Below, in pieces: positions 35,201 through 43,586 of a DNA stretch of 64,000 bases. The notes beneath the pieces are model-generated. The model did no database searches and was not told where the DNA came from. It saw only the letters and a program-made list of their open reading frames with translations. Position numbers and translations under genes: made by a program. Position 1 is the first letter of the stretch, and each line of letters opens with the position of its first letter. This stretch comes from Natronorubrum texcoconense (GTDB lineage Archaea; Halobacteriota; Halobacteria; Halobacteriales; Natrialbaceae), in assembly GCF_900100335.1 (NCBI RefSeq), contig NZ_FNFE01000010.1:1-64000 (forward strand), given 5' to 3'.

Positions 35201-35962
35201 ATGCGCGAATTCGCTTTTACGATCACCTACGATCGGGGTGCGGACCACCTGATGGACGCCTTTATCGACCATCCGGGACTCTACGCGCGGACCGTTTCGT
35301 GTCACGCGACCGCGGAGACGATGTGGCGACTCGACGAGGTGACGGGGCCGCACGACGCGCTTTCCGTCTACGATGACCGATTGGCGAATCTCACCCGCTG
35401 CTCGAGCGTGCGCGGGATGGGCGGCTGTCCGATCGACTGGACCTACGAAACCCTCGCCGAGCGGCCTACACGTCGGCTCATCTACTCCCGACAATCGGAG
35501 GGCAACGGCTGCCGATCGGTCCCCTACCTCGCCGCAACACACCTCGAGGACGGCGTCCTCTGTCGGGCCGAACAGCACGGTCACGAGTACAAGTGGCGCA
35601 TTCTCGCCGAAGACGACGCCGCCGTTCGTCCCATCTACGACGAACTCGAGGGCAACCTGCGCGAAGGGCTCAGCCTCGAGTTCGAACGCGTCAGCGGCGC
35701 ACGCGAGTGGCCAGACGAGAGTGCAACGCAGGCGGAGTTGCCCTACAAACAGCGCGAGGCCCTCGAGTTGGCCGTCGAGTACGGCTACTACGACAGTCCG
35801 CGACGCCACTCGATTCAGGAGATCGCCGAGATCGAGGCGATTCCGACCTCGACGCTGCAGTACCGACTGACTCAGGCCGAATCCTGGCTCGCGACGACGT
35901 TCGTCTCGAGCGAGACGGGCGACCCGATCGTGCAGGCGATGCAGCTGACGGCCGGCGATTGA
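35201..35962 (+). CDS. Bat-like HTH transcriptional regulator
   Basis: 253 residues. The C-terminal HTH_10 (bacterio-opsin activator) domain is visible from about residue 180: LPYKQREALELAVEYGYYDSPRRHS, then IQEIAEIEAIPTSTLQYRLTQAE. The N-terminal half (8-170) is a beta-rich sensor-like domain with several Cys (TVSCHAT, TRCSS, GGCPIDW, GNGCRS, VLCRAE), five in all, which may bind metal or sense redox state. Start ATG 35201 (MREFAFTITYD) is chosen over 35129 on similarity of beginning. Targets are unknown. Confidence 0.87.
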   Translation: MREFAFTITYDRGADHLMDAFIDHPGLYARTVSCHATAETMWRLDEVTGPHDALSVYDDRLANLTRCSSVRGMGGCPIDWTYETLAERPTRRLIYSRQSEGNGCRSVPYLAATHLEDGVLCRAEQHGHEYKWRILAEDDAAVRPIYDELEGNLREGLSLEFERVSGAREWPDESATQAELPYKQREALELAVEYGYYDSPRRHSIQEIAEIEAIPTSTLQYRLTQAESWLATTFVSSETGDPIVQAMQLTAGD

Positions 35963-36014
35963 TCGGTGAGATTGGACACTAATTCAGCCAACCTTTTGCT
36001 CTGCGCTCCCTCGC

Positions 36015-36112
36015 TGCCGCTCGGTCGCTCGGCAAAACGTTGATGAAAAGCACTCCTCCCTCCCCTACAGGTCGGTCGTCGGCCCGCTCGCTCACTTCGT
36101 TCGCTCGCGGTG
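36015..36112 (-). repeat. Dispersed structured repeat, copy A
   Basis: Read leftward, the copy runs from CACCGCGAGCGAACGAAGTG through GAGCGGGCCGACGACCGA and GGAGGAGTGCTTTTCATC to GTTTTGCCGAGCGAC. The same ordered blocks occur on the other strand at 50490-50655 with only point changes and an internal insertion. It lies between two convergent genes. It is noncoding and of unknown origin. Confidence 0.8.
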
Positions 36113-36239
36113 AGCGCACAGTCCTTCACCTGTACTGATCGATTAAAAGATTGCAATCCGGACAACCACCTGTGCAAGCGTGCTCTGTATTCGCACTACG
36201 TCTGAAAACTGTCACTGAGTACTGGTTTGACAGAATCAG

Positions 36240-36614
36240 CTACTCACTACTCGAGAGGACAAACACCGTCCAGGCAAGCGCCAGCACGCCGTAGACCAGA
36301 TCAGCGCCGTACGCGGGTGGGACGAACGCAATCCAGAGCGCGCCACCAACAACGACACCAAGCAGTCCTGCCACGAGCGAGTAGCCCGACAACCGAGGGT
36401 GAAAGAAACCGCGTCCACTGTCAGTTGAATTTCTCCAGAACAGCACGCCCGAGCCGATGCCTGCGATCACGAGGACTGGCGTCACCCACGTGAACGTCGG
36501 TACGACGACTCCGGACTGCGTTCCGCCGAGCAGCAATACGGCAGAGAGGACAGCGAGGGCGAGCGCCTCGAGTGCGAATCGAACGGGAGACGAGCGGGCA
36601 GCGTACGCGGTCAT
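36240..36614 (-). CDS. Four-helix membrane protein of unknown function
   Basis: 124 residues with four hydrophobic helices (about 14-32, 40-60, 78-98, 103-120). The start ATG 36614 is favoured by a TATA-like AAAAATACAA about 25-30 bp upstream; an ATG at 36743 would add a hydrophilic stretch overlapping the start region of the amidohydrolase. It is divergent from that gene. No family is recognised. Confidence 0.75.
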   Translation of the reverse strand: MTAYAARSSPVRFALEALALAVLSAVLLLGGTQSGVVVPTFTWVTPVLVIAGIGSGVLFWRNSTDSGRGFFHPRLSGYSLVAGLLGVVVGGALWIAFVPPAYGADLVYGVLALAWTVFVLSSSE

Positions 36615-36769
36615 CGTCGACACATGTAAATGAGTTGTATTTTTCACATAATCGTTTCGGTCGTCGGACCGGATAGAATTCGGTCGCTCGAGGGGTCTGT
36701 CACGAACCCGCCACGAGTTGGAATATACCGAACGAAATTCCAACTCCGATCGGACGGTACAATCGGGTG

Positions 36770-38284
36770 ATGAACGCAGACGACAACGGAACCGACTCGA
36801 GCGTCTCGCGCCGGAACTACCTCGGACTCAGCGGCGGCGCACTGGCAGCGCTTTCCTTCGTCGGTCTCGGCAGCGCACACGAGGGCAAGCCCGGTCGCGG
36901 ACGCGGCCGTGGACAGGGACCGGGCCACGGCGGCCTCGAGAACGGACGCCTCCTGATCGAAAACGGCACGATCGTCACCGTCGACGAGGAGTACGGCATT
37001 CTCGAGAACGCGGATCTGCTGGTTGAAGACGGCCGAATCGAGGAGATCGGGCACGACGTTCAGGCTCCGAACGCGGAGACTATCGACGCGAGCAACGCCA
37101 TCGTCTTCCCCGGCTTCGTCAACGCTCACCACCACACCTGGCAGGCGGGCGTCCGCGGCGTCGCCGGCGACTGGTCGTTCATGGAGTATCTCGAGACGAT
37201 GCTCGGCGAGATCAGCAGCCACTACACGCCCAACGACGTCTACCTGGGCAACCTCTTCGGCGCACTCGAGCAACTGAACGCGGGGACGACGACGGTGATG
37301 GACTGGTTCCACGTCGCCAACTCGCCCGGCCACACGAACCGAGCGATCGACGGACTCGAGGACGCGGGCATCCGCGCCGTCTTCGCCCACGGAACGCCCG
37401 GCGACGACAACGAGACGTGGTGGGACGAGAGCACGGAGCCCCACCCGGACGATATCCGTCGAGTACACGACGAGCGATTCGCCGACAGCGACGAGGACGA
37501 CCTGCTCACGCTCGCGATGGGGATTCGCGGCCCCGACTACTCGAGCGACGAGGTCGTCACCCACGACATCGAACTCGCGCGCGAACTCGACATCCCGGCC
37601 TCGATGCACATCGGCTCGCTCGGTCCGGGCGGCGTCGAAACGCTCGCGGAACTCGACCTCCTGGGCGACGATCTGAACTACGTCCACGGCAACCGCTTGA
37701 CTGACGAGGAGTTCGAACGCATCGGCGACTCCGGCGGCTCCGTCTCGATCACGCCGGAAGTCGAGATGCAGATGGGAATGGGGATGCCGCCGCTCCGAGA
37801 AACGCTCGAGGGCGGCGCGATTCCCTCGATCGGCGTCGACATCGTCTCGAACGTCAGCGGCGACATGTTCACCCAGACCCGAACCGCGCTCCAGACCCAG
37901 CGCGCACTCGACAACCAGCCGACCGTCGAGGCCGGCGAACAGGTCGTGGAGCTCTCGCTCACCGCCCACGACGCCCTCGAGTTCGCGACGATCGAGGGCG
38001 CACGCGCACTCGGCCTCGAAGACGAGGTCGGCTCGCTAACGCCCGGAAAACGCGCGGATATCGCCATGATTCGAACGGACGACATCAACACGGTGCCATC
38101 GCACAACCCGGTCGAAACGATCGTCTTCCAGTCCGGCGTCGAGAACGTCGATACCGTCCTCGTCGACGGGGACATCGTCAAACGCGACGGCGACCTCTAC
38201 AACCAGACCGGTCGCCGACACCAGCACCAGCTCGTCCAGTCCGGTCGCCGCGTCCTCGAGCAAAGCGGTCTCCTCGAGGAATAA
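36770..38284 (+). CDS. Tat-exported amidohydrolase
   Basis: 504 residues from ATG 36770 (a GTG lies one codon earlier). The N-terminus SRRNYLGLSGGALAALSFVG is a Tat signal, followed by a Gly/Arg linker (GKPGRGRGRGQGPGHGG). The amidohydrolase barrel starts near 55: the metal pair in NAHHHTWQ near 117-124, His in ASMHIGS near 283, His in YVHGNRL near 304, and Asp in IGVDIVSN near 355. It is closest in pattern to the chlorohydrolase/guanine-deaminase-like branch. The HxxE catalytic Glu common in deaminases is not obvious after SMH. Export of such an enzyme is uncommon; the substrate is unknown. A hairpin terminator follows. Confidence 0.87.
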   Translation: MNADDNGTDSSVSRRNYLGLSGGALAALSFVGLGSAHEGKPGRGRGRGQGPGHGGLENGRLLIENGTIVTVDEEYGILENADLLVEDGRIEEIGHDVQAPNAETIDASNAIVFPGFVNAHHHTWQAGVRGVAGDWSFMEYLETMLGEISSHYTPNDVYLGNLFGALEQLNAGTTTVMDWFHVANSPGHTNRAIDGLEDAGIRAVFAHGTPGDDNETWWDESTEPHPDDIRRVHDERFADSDEDDLLTLAMGIRGPDYSSDEVVTHDIELARELDIPASMHIGSLGPGGVETLAELDLLGDDLNYVHGNRLTDEEFERIGDSGGSVSITPEVEMQMGMGMPPLRETLEGGAIPSIGVDIVSNVSGDMFTQTRTALQTQRALDNQPTVEAGEQVVELSLTAHDALEFATIEGARALGLEDEVGSLTPGKRADIAMIRTDDINTVPSHNPVETIVFQSGVENVDTVLVDGDIVKRDGDLYNQTGRRHQHQLVQSGRRVLEQSGLLEE

Positions 38285-38303
38285 GTAGCCACTGACAGTC
38301 GGT

Positions 38304-38340
38304 GCACACCCAATCGCACGACAGCCGTGCGATTGGTGTG
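38304..38340 (+). terminator. Strong hairpin after the amidohydrolase gene
   Basis: CACACCCAATCGCACG at 38305-38320, loop ACAGC, and CGTGCGATTGGTGTG at 38326-38340 pair over 15 bp with one bulged base. The stem ends 56 bp after the stop codon and is followed by TAAACAGG rather than a T-run, so it may stabilise the 3' end or be a protein site instead of a classical terminator. Confidence 0.65.
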
Positions 38341-38562
38341 TAAACAGGTTCAGTTGGTACTGTAACGGACGCCCACCAGACGCGCCGAACGATCAGACCG
38401 TGGGCACGGGATCTGTCCGGCGCGTCGGAGACAGCACCCTCCGGACCGACCGTTCGAGACGCCGGCTTCCGTCGCATTCGAATCAACTGGTCGATCGTCG
38501 AACTGGTCGCACACAGCGAATATACTGCCGCAGAACCGATTTCGAGACCGAGAACGTTATTA

Positions 38563-38576
38563 ACTCGACGTCGAGT
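38563..38576 (+). promoter_or_regulatory. Perfect 14 bp palindrome (operator candidate) with TATA-like box
   Basis: ACTCGACGTCGAGT is self-complementary and lies 11-24 bp before ATG 38587, directly after a TATA-like GTTATTAAC at 38556-38564. A dimeric repressor bound here would block transcription start. Confidence 0.55.
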
Positions 38577-38586
38577 AACTAGTTCC

Positions 38587-38958
38587 ATGATGTGGCAAGA
38601 CCTAATCTTCATGATCGGCAGCGGCCTTTCGATCGTCTTTCTCGCGCCGACGCTGCGCGACGCGACGGCCCGCGTCCCGCTCGGCACGAGCCTGCCGTCG
38701 ATGGGAATCGGATTCGTCTACGGGGCGACGTTCTTCACCCTCGGCATGACCTTCTCCGCCGCCGGCTCGCTCGCGGCGGGGACGATGTGGGCCCTGATCG
38801 CGATGATACGGTCGCCGACCGGGATGGGCATCTCGGCGCGGTTTTTCCGCCTCGAGAGTCCCGCCTTGCTCGCGGCCGACCTTCGGCGCTGGATCGCCCA
38901 ACAGCGCGCCGAGCACTCGCGAGCCGAGCAGTTCGTCTCGTCCGACTACGGCTACTAA
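38587..38958 (+). CDS. Membrane protein of unknown function (123 aa)
   Basis: Three hydrophobic helices (about 5-22, 37-60 and 60-78) are followed by an amphipathic basic C-terminal half (ARFFRLESPALLAADLRRWI, then QQRAEHSRAEQF). The start is ATG 38587, with a promoter and palindrome immediately upstream. Codon use is typical of the window. No family is recognised. Confidence 0.75.
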   Translation: MMWQDLIFMIGSGLSIVFLAPTLRDATARVPLGTSLPSMGIGFVYGATFFTLGMTFSAAGSLAAGTMWALIAMIRSPTGMGISARFFRLESPALLAADLRRWIAQQRAEHSRAEQFVSSDYGY

Positions 38959-39070
38959 CTGCGTCTCGCTACGACACGCGGTTTCGACGCCGATTCAGCC
39001 GCTATTACTGATACACGACGGCTCCAACTGAGTCGGGGCTTCGGGATACAAGTCATCTTGGATGAAAATC

Positions 39071-39091
39071 TTATCAGAAAGGATAAATAAT
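39071..39091 (+). promoter_or_regulatory. AT-rich promoter of the four-helix gene
   Basis: TTATC, six bases, GATAA form a small inverted repeat, and GATAAATAATAG provides a TATA-like element 21-30 bp before ATG 39112. Confidence 0.45.
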
Positions 39092-39111
39092 AGACATGAG
39101 TGTCGTCGACC

Positions 39112-39720
39112 ATGTCAGATTCGAACATCGAAGCAGAGGGAAACCCCACAGGCGACGCAGACAGCCCCGGTCAGGGACAGCCCGTACAGCCGGCCGCAGA
39201 CGAGGAGTCGGTCACCGACCTGCTCACGGAGCCGCTCACGCAGGCGTACGTCAAGGCGATCGTCGCGCTCTATGCGCTCCTGGGTGCCGGAATGGGACTG
39301 ATGGTCATCGCCGCCGACGTCATCGATCAAGATTTCCTCGACATTTCCGGCGCCAGCAACCTCAACGTTTCCGGTAGCGCCACGCTCGTCGATGCCGGAT
39401 TCGCCGAAATTCCGATTGTCGGTGCACCGTACATCGCGGCGGTGCTCGCACTGCTCGTTGGGGGTTATCTCGCTGTTCGAATGACGGCCGAGGACAGGCA
39501 AGTGATGATCACGGGTGCCGCAGGTGCCGTTGCAGGTACGTTCGTTCTGTGGACCCTCTCCTCGTTCCTCGCGGCATCGCAAGTCGACAACGCCAGCATC
39601 GACATCGGTGGACTGCTCGTCAACGGGATCTTCCTCGGCCTCTTCGTCGGCACGATCGCCGCGGGAACCGTCTACATTGTGCGCAACCTCGTTCCCGACG
39701 TCGAATCGCCGGCCGTCTGA
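39112..39720 (+). CDS. Four-helix membrane protein, paralog of the gene at 53739
   Basis: 202 residues. A polar N-terminus (1-45) is followed by four helices near 47-68, 103-124, 133-155 and 167-193. Shared with the paralog, in order, are IP(I/L)(V/M)G(A/T)PY before helix 2, a charged turn, the (T/V)(F/V)(V/F)(L/W)(W/T)L stretch of helix 3, and the exact block DIGGLLVN leading into helix 4. Helix 4 is Gly-rich. No known transporter signature is seen. The start ATG 39112 is chosen over GTG 39100, as it fits the promoter. It is a haloarchaeal family of unknown role. Confidence 0.8.
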   Translation: MSDSNIEAEGNPTGDADSPGQGQPVQPAADEESVTDLLTEPLTQAYVKAIVALYALLGAGMGLMVIAADVIDQDFLDISGASNLNVSGSATLVDAGFAEIPIVGAPYIAAVLALLVGGYLAVRMTAEDRQVMITGAAGAVAGTFVLWTLSSFLAASQVDNASIDIGGLLVNGIFLGLFVGTIAAGTVYIVRNLVPDVESPAV

Positions 39721-39816
39721 TCGGTTCGACTACCGGGTAACGAAGATTGCATCGAACGAGGAACGACGGGACGGGCGATTGCACCGCCTACAACGATTTT
39801 CGAGACCGCGTTAGAC

Positions 39817-41022
39817 TCACTCCGAAAAGAGACTCGTGTGGACCGGCGCGAACGATTCCGGCTCTTCGGGCTCCGACTCGGTGTCGGTGATCGTCCGTCC
39901 GGCGAGTCCGGCCTCGAGCAACTCCGAGAGCGGCGGACCAACTTTTTCGGGTTCGACGAGGAAGGCGTCGTGGCCGTGGTCGGACTCGACGACGTGGTGG
40001 GCGACGTCGACGTCGGCTTCGCGACAGGCGTCGGCCAACGCTTCGGACTGCTCGACGGTGAAGTGCCAGTCGCCGGTAAACGAGAGCAAGAGCAGTTCGC
40101 CCTCGAAGGCGGCCAGCGCGTCGGCGTCGGACTCGTACCCCGCCGAGAGATCGAAGTCGTCCATCGCCCGCGTCATGTAGAGGTAGCTGTTCGCGTCGAA
40201 CCGATCGGTGAACTTGTCTGCCTGATAGTCGAGATAGGACTCGACCTCCCGATACGGGAAGAAGGCCGCCGCGGGATCCGGCGGCGTCTCGCGGACGGCC
40301 TCCCGGCCCGCCGACCGGCGGCCGAACTTCCGGGACATCGAGGCCTTCGAGAGGTACATGATGTGACCGATCTGGCGCGCTCGAGCCAGTCCGTCGTCGG
40401 GTCCCGGCCCGTCGTAGTAGTGGCCGCCGTTCCAGTTCGGATCGCTGGTGATCGCCCGACGGGCGACCGTGTCGAGCGCGAGACACTGCGGGTCGAGTCT
40501 GGCCGCCGTGGCGACGCCGGCGGCGCGCTCGACGTCGTCGGGGTAGCGCCGCAGCCAGTCGAGGACGTTCATGCCGCCGACGCTGCCGCCGACGACCGCG
40601 TGGAGGCGGCCGACGCCGAGTTCGTCCAGCAGTTGCCGTTGGGCGCGGGTCCAGTCGCCGACCGTGACGGGCGGGAAGTCGGTACCGTAGGGTTCGCCCG
40701 TCTCGGGGTTCTCGCTCGAGGGGCCGGTCGTGCCGTAACACGATCCCGGCGCGTTCGCACAGACGACGTAGTACTCGCTGGTGTCGATCGCCTTCCCGGG
40801 ACCGACGACGTCGCCCCACCAGGCGCGGGCCTGTCCCGCCGTGTCGCCGCCGGCGTCGGGCCGGCGGGCGACGTGGGAACTGCCGGTCAGCGCGTGACAG
40901 ACGAGCACCGCATTGTCGCCGGTGAACTCGCCGTACGTCTCGTAGGCCACCTCGAGGGACGGAATCGTCTCGCCCGAGAGGAACTGGAACTCGCCGAGGT
41001 CGATGGTGTTCTTGGTCGTCAT
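39817..41022 (-). CDS. metX: Homoserine O-acetyltransferase
   Basis: 401-residue alpha/beta hydrolase that acetylates homoserine with acetyl-CoA. The nucleophile S147 lies in [14 protein letters not shown]. The oxyanion region CHALTGSSH is near 42-50, [17 protein letters not shown] near 90-105 is characteristic of MetX, and the catalytic His follows in [11 protein letters not shown] near the end. It lies 12 bp downstream of metY, in one operon that makes homocysteine from homoserine. Acetyl rather than succinyl specificity is inferred from family. Confidence 0.94.
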   Translation of the reverse strand: MTTKNTIDLGEFQFLSGETIPSLEVAYETYGEFTGDNAVLVCHALTGSSHVARRPDAGGDTAGQARAWWGDVVGPGKAIDTSEYYVVCANAPGSCYGTTGPSSENPETGEPYGTDFPPVTVGDWTRAQRQLLDELGVGRLHAVVGGSVGGMNVLDWLRRYPDDVERAAGVATAARLDPQCLALDTVARRAITSDPNWNGGHYYDGPGPDDGLARARQIGHIMYLSKASMSRKFGRRSAGREAVRETPPDPAAAFFPYREVESYLDYQADKFTDRFDANSYLYMTRAMDDFDLSAGYESDADALAAFEGELLLLSFTGDWHFTVEQSEALADACREADVDVAHHVVESDHGHDAFLVEPEKVGPPLSELLEAGLAGRTITDTESEPEEPESFAPVHTSLFSE

Positions 41023-41034
41023 CGGTATCTGGGT

Positions 41035-42372
41035 TCAGTCGCCACCTGCGTCGGCCGCCGCTCGGGTCGCCGCGTCGATGGCCTGTTCGAGGTCGGCCAG
41101 GATGTCTTCGGGATCCTCGATCCCGACGGACATTCGGACGAGGTCGTTCGTTACGCCCGCCTCTTCCCGTTCTTCGGGCGTCAACTGGCCGTGCGTCGTG
41201 CTCGCCGGGTGGATCACGAGCGTCTTCGCGTCGCCGATGTTCGCGAGGAACTGGGCGACCTCGACGTTCTCGCAGAAGGCCTTGCCCGCATCGTATCCGC
41301 CCTCGAGTCCGAAGGCGACCATCCCGCCGAAATCCGCGAGATACCGCGAGGCGTTGTCGTGGGTCGGGTGGTCCTCGAGACCCGGCTGGGTAACCCAGGC
41401 GACGTCCTCGTGGTCCACCAGGTAGTCCGCGACGATGGACGCGTTCTCGCAGTGTTTCGCGACGCGCAAGGGCAGCGACTCGAGTCCCTGTAGCGTCTGC
41501 CAGGCGTCGAAGGGGGATTGCTGGTTGCCGAGGCTTCGGAGGGAACGGAATCGTACCGTCTCGGCGAAGGGGGCGTCGGGGAAGTCCCGCGAGAAGTCTA
41601 CGTCGTGGTAGGCGTGGTTCGGGCCGGCGACCTCGTCGTAGCCGTGCTCGCCCCACGGGAACGTGCCGCCGTCGACGAGGATGCCGCCGACAGTCGTCCC
41701 AGAGCCGTGGAGCCACTTGGTCGTCGACTCCCAGACGATGTCGGCGCCGTGCTCCAAGGGACGACAGAGCGCCGGCGTCGCGAAGGTGTTGTCCACGACG
41801 AGCGGGACGCCGTTGTCGTGGGCGATTTCGGCGACGCGCTCGAAGTCCGGCGTCACGAGCGAGGGGTTGCCGATCGTCTCGACGTGGACGAAGGCGGTGT
41901 CCTCGTCGATCGCTTCCTCGTAGGCGTCGTACTCGAGGGTCGGAACGAACGTCGTCTCGATGTTTCGCCGAGAGGCGGTCTTCGAGAAGTAAGCCGTCGT
42001 CCCGCCGTAGGTGTCTGTCGAACAGACCACGTTGTCGCCCGCCTCCGCGAGGACGAGCACCGCGGAGTCCAGCGCGGCCATCCCGCTGGCCGTCGCGACC
42101 GCGCCCGCACCGCCCTCGAGCGAGGCGAGGCGGTCCTCGAGGGTCGTGACGGTGGGGTTGGCGATGCGAGAGTAGATGTAGCCCTCGGCCTCGAGGGCGT
42201 AGAGGTCGGCGGCGGCGTCGGCGTCGTCGAAGACGTAGGAGGTGGTCTGGTAGATCGGCGGAGCCATCGCGCCCGTCTCGGGGTCGGGCGATTGGCCGGC
42301 GTGTACGCTACGTGTCCCGAGACCGCGCTCGGGACAGGGTCGCTCAGTCCCGTCGCTCGCGTCGTCGCTCAT
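41035..42372 (-). CDS. metY: O-acetylhomoserine sulfhydrylase (PLP enzyme)
   Basis: 445-residue Cys/Met-metabolism PLP enzyme. K219 in STTKWLHGSGTTVGG binds PLP; ASGMAA and DNTFATP are the usual neighbours of the cofactor; YSRIANPTVTTLEDRLASLEG near 67-87 is typical. Together with metX, 12 bp downstream, it converts O-acetylhomoserine and sulfide to homocysteine; cystathionine gamma-synthase activity cannot be excluded from sequence. The promoter overlaps a perfect palindrome just before the ATG. Confidence 0.93.
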   Translation of the reverse strand: MSDDASDGTERPCPERGLGTRSVHAGQSPDPETGAMAPPIYQTTSYVFDDADAAADLYALEAEGYIYSRIANPTVTTLEDRLASLEGGAGAVATASGMAALDSAVLVLAEAGDNVVCSTDTYGGTTAYFSKTASRRNIETTFVPTLEYDAYEEAIDEDTAFVHVETIGNPSLVTPDFERVAEIAHDNGVPLVVDNTFATPALCRPLEHGADIVWESTTKWLHGSGTTVGGILVDGGTFPWGEHGYDEVAGPNHAYHDVDFSRDFPDAPFAETVRFRSLRSLGNQQSPFDAWQTLQGLESLPLRVAKHCENASIVADYLVDHEDVAWVTQPGLEDHPTHDNASRYLADFGGMVAFGLEGGYDAGKAFCENVEVAQFLANIGDAKTLVIHPASTTHGQLTPEEREEAGVTNDLVRMSVGIEDPEDILADLEQAIDAATRAAADAGGD

Positions 42373-42375
42373 GTT

Positions 42376-42389
42376 TAGTATGCATACTA
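42376..42389 (-). promoter_or_regulatory. Perfect 14 bp palindrome at the metY-metX promoter
   Basis: TAGTATGCATACTA is exactly self-complementary, ends 3 bp before the metY ATG (42372) and sits just downstream of a TATA-like GCATAAGAAC at about 42395-42404 on the leftward strand. Because the transcript should be nearly leaderless, the palindrome covers the start of transcription and is a strong operator candidate. Confidence 0.65.
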
Positions 42390-42573
42390 CTGCACGTTCT
42401 TATGCGTCTCAGTAACGGCAAAAACCGCAGCCGATTCGGTGGGATTGACACGCAGAGTGGGGATAGATTCGACGGCCGCCGCCCGTTTGCCGCGCGAGCG
42501 ATTCGCTTCGGCAGGTCGGTCGCCGATCGGTTATATCACCGCTCGCGGAGTACGTCGGCGGGAGGAGATTCCG

Positions 42574-43092
42574 ATGTCGTCATTACCCGTGCTACTAAAA
42601 ACGGCGGTGTTCACCGTCGTCGTTCCGGGAACCGTCGTCGAAGGCATTCCCCGAGTGCTCGCTCGATACGATCGCGAGTCGCCGACGCTCGACTCCCGCG
42701 GAGCTAGGGTCGTCGGAGCCGTCTCGTTCGTCGCCGGCGCGTTGCTGTACCTTCACACCGCGTTGCGGTTCTCGAGCGAGGGCAACGGAACGCCCGCCCC
42801 GAGGGACGAACCGGACGAACTCGTCACCGGCGGCGTCTATCGCTACTCGCGAAATCCGATGTACGTCGGCGTACTGTTGCTCATCGTTGGACAGGCCGTC
42901 CGGTACAAGTCGATTCACGTGCTGTGGTGGGGAGTCGTCTGCTGGCTCGGCTTTCACCGACGGATCGTCGAGTTCGAAGAACCACACCTGCGCAAGAAAC
43001 ACGGCGAGACCTACGAGGCGTACTGTGAACGCGTACCTCGATGGCTTCCGACCGGACGGTCGCAGGCGGAAACTAACTTGCAGACCGGGTAA
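42574..43092 (+). CDS. Isoprenylcysteine-carboxyl-methyltransferase-like membrane protein
   Basis: 172 residues with about four helices. The family signatures are GVYRYSRNPMYVGVLLLIVG (SAM-binding region of ICMT/PEMT-type methyltransferases) and EEPHLRKKHGETYEAYCERV, followed by PRWLP. The ATG at 42574 has an unusually good Shine-Dalgarno (GGAGGAG) 7 bp upstream, which decides the start over 42439. Such proteins methylate lipids or protein carboxyls; the substrate is not known in haloarchaea. Confidence 0.88.
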   Translation: MSSLPVLLKTAVFTVVVPGTVVEGIPRVLARYDRESPTLDSRGARVVGAVSFVAGALLYLHTALRFSSEGNGTPAPRDEPDELVTGGVYRYSRNPMYVGVLLLIVGQAVRYKSIHVLWWGVVCWLGFHRRIVEFEEPHLRKKHGETYEAYCERVPRWLPTGRSQAETNLQTG

Positions 43093-43218
43093 ACCGGCCG
43101 CAATCACGCCGCACGACGTCCCGAACGAACCGCGGGGTGCTCGAGCGGTCGACCACTCGTCGTGACCGCTACCGTTGCAAGCCCAACCACTACGCCAGCG
43201 TACGGCGGAGCCACGACC

Positions 43219-43557
43219 GTGCAGACAGTTTTCCACCTCATCGCGGCCGAACCGGACCAGCAACGGACGGCGCTTACCATCGCCGAAAACCTCACGAAGG
43301 ACGACTCCGTCGACGTGGACGACGTCGCCGTCGTCGCACAGGCCGACGGAATCGAGCCCCTGACCGCGGGCGGCGAGGGCAGCGAGACGGTCGAGTCGAT
43401 GCTCGAGCGCGGAATTTCGTTCAAGGCCTGTAGCAACACGCTCGATCTGAAGGACCTCACGGAGTCGGATCTCGTCGACGGCGTCGAGACCGTCTCCTCC
43501 GGCGGCGGCGAACTGACGCGGCTGCAGGACGACGGCTACGCTTACATCCGTCCGTAG
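43219..43557 (+). CDS. DsrE/DsrF-like small protein
   Basis: 112 residues from GTG 43219 (MQTVFHLIAAEPDQQRTALT), the usual opening of DsrE-like proteins; a GTG at 43162 would add 19 low-complexity residues. A Rossmann-like alpha/beta pattern is visible, and the single Cys in GISFKACSNTLD sits where DsrE proteins carry the sulfur-trafficking Cys. It may relay sulfane sulfur or act in redox control. No sulfur-oxidation cluster is nearby, so the role is open. Confidence 0.82.
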   Translation: MQTVFHLIAAEPDQQRTALTIAENLTKDDSVDVDDVAVVAQADGIEPLTAGGEGSETVESMLERGISFKACSNTLDLKDLTESDLVDGVETVSSGGGELTRLQDDGYAYIRP

Positions 43558-43586
43558 GTCGATTCATCGCCCCCTTGTGGACTCCC

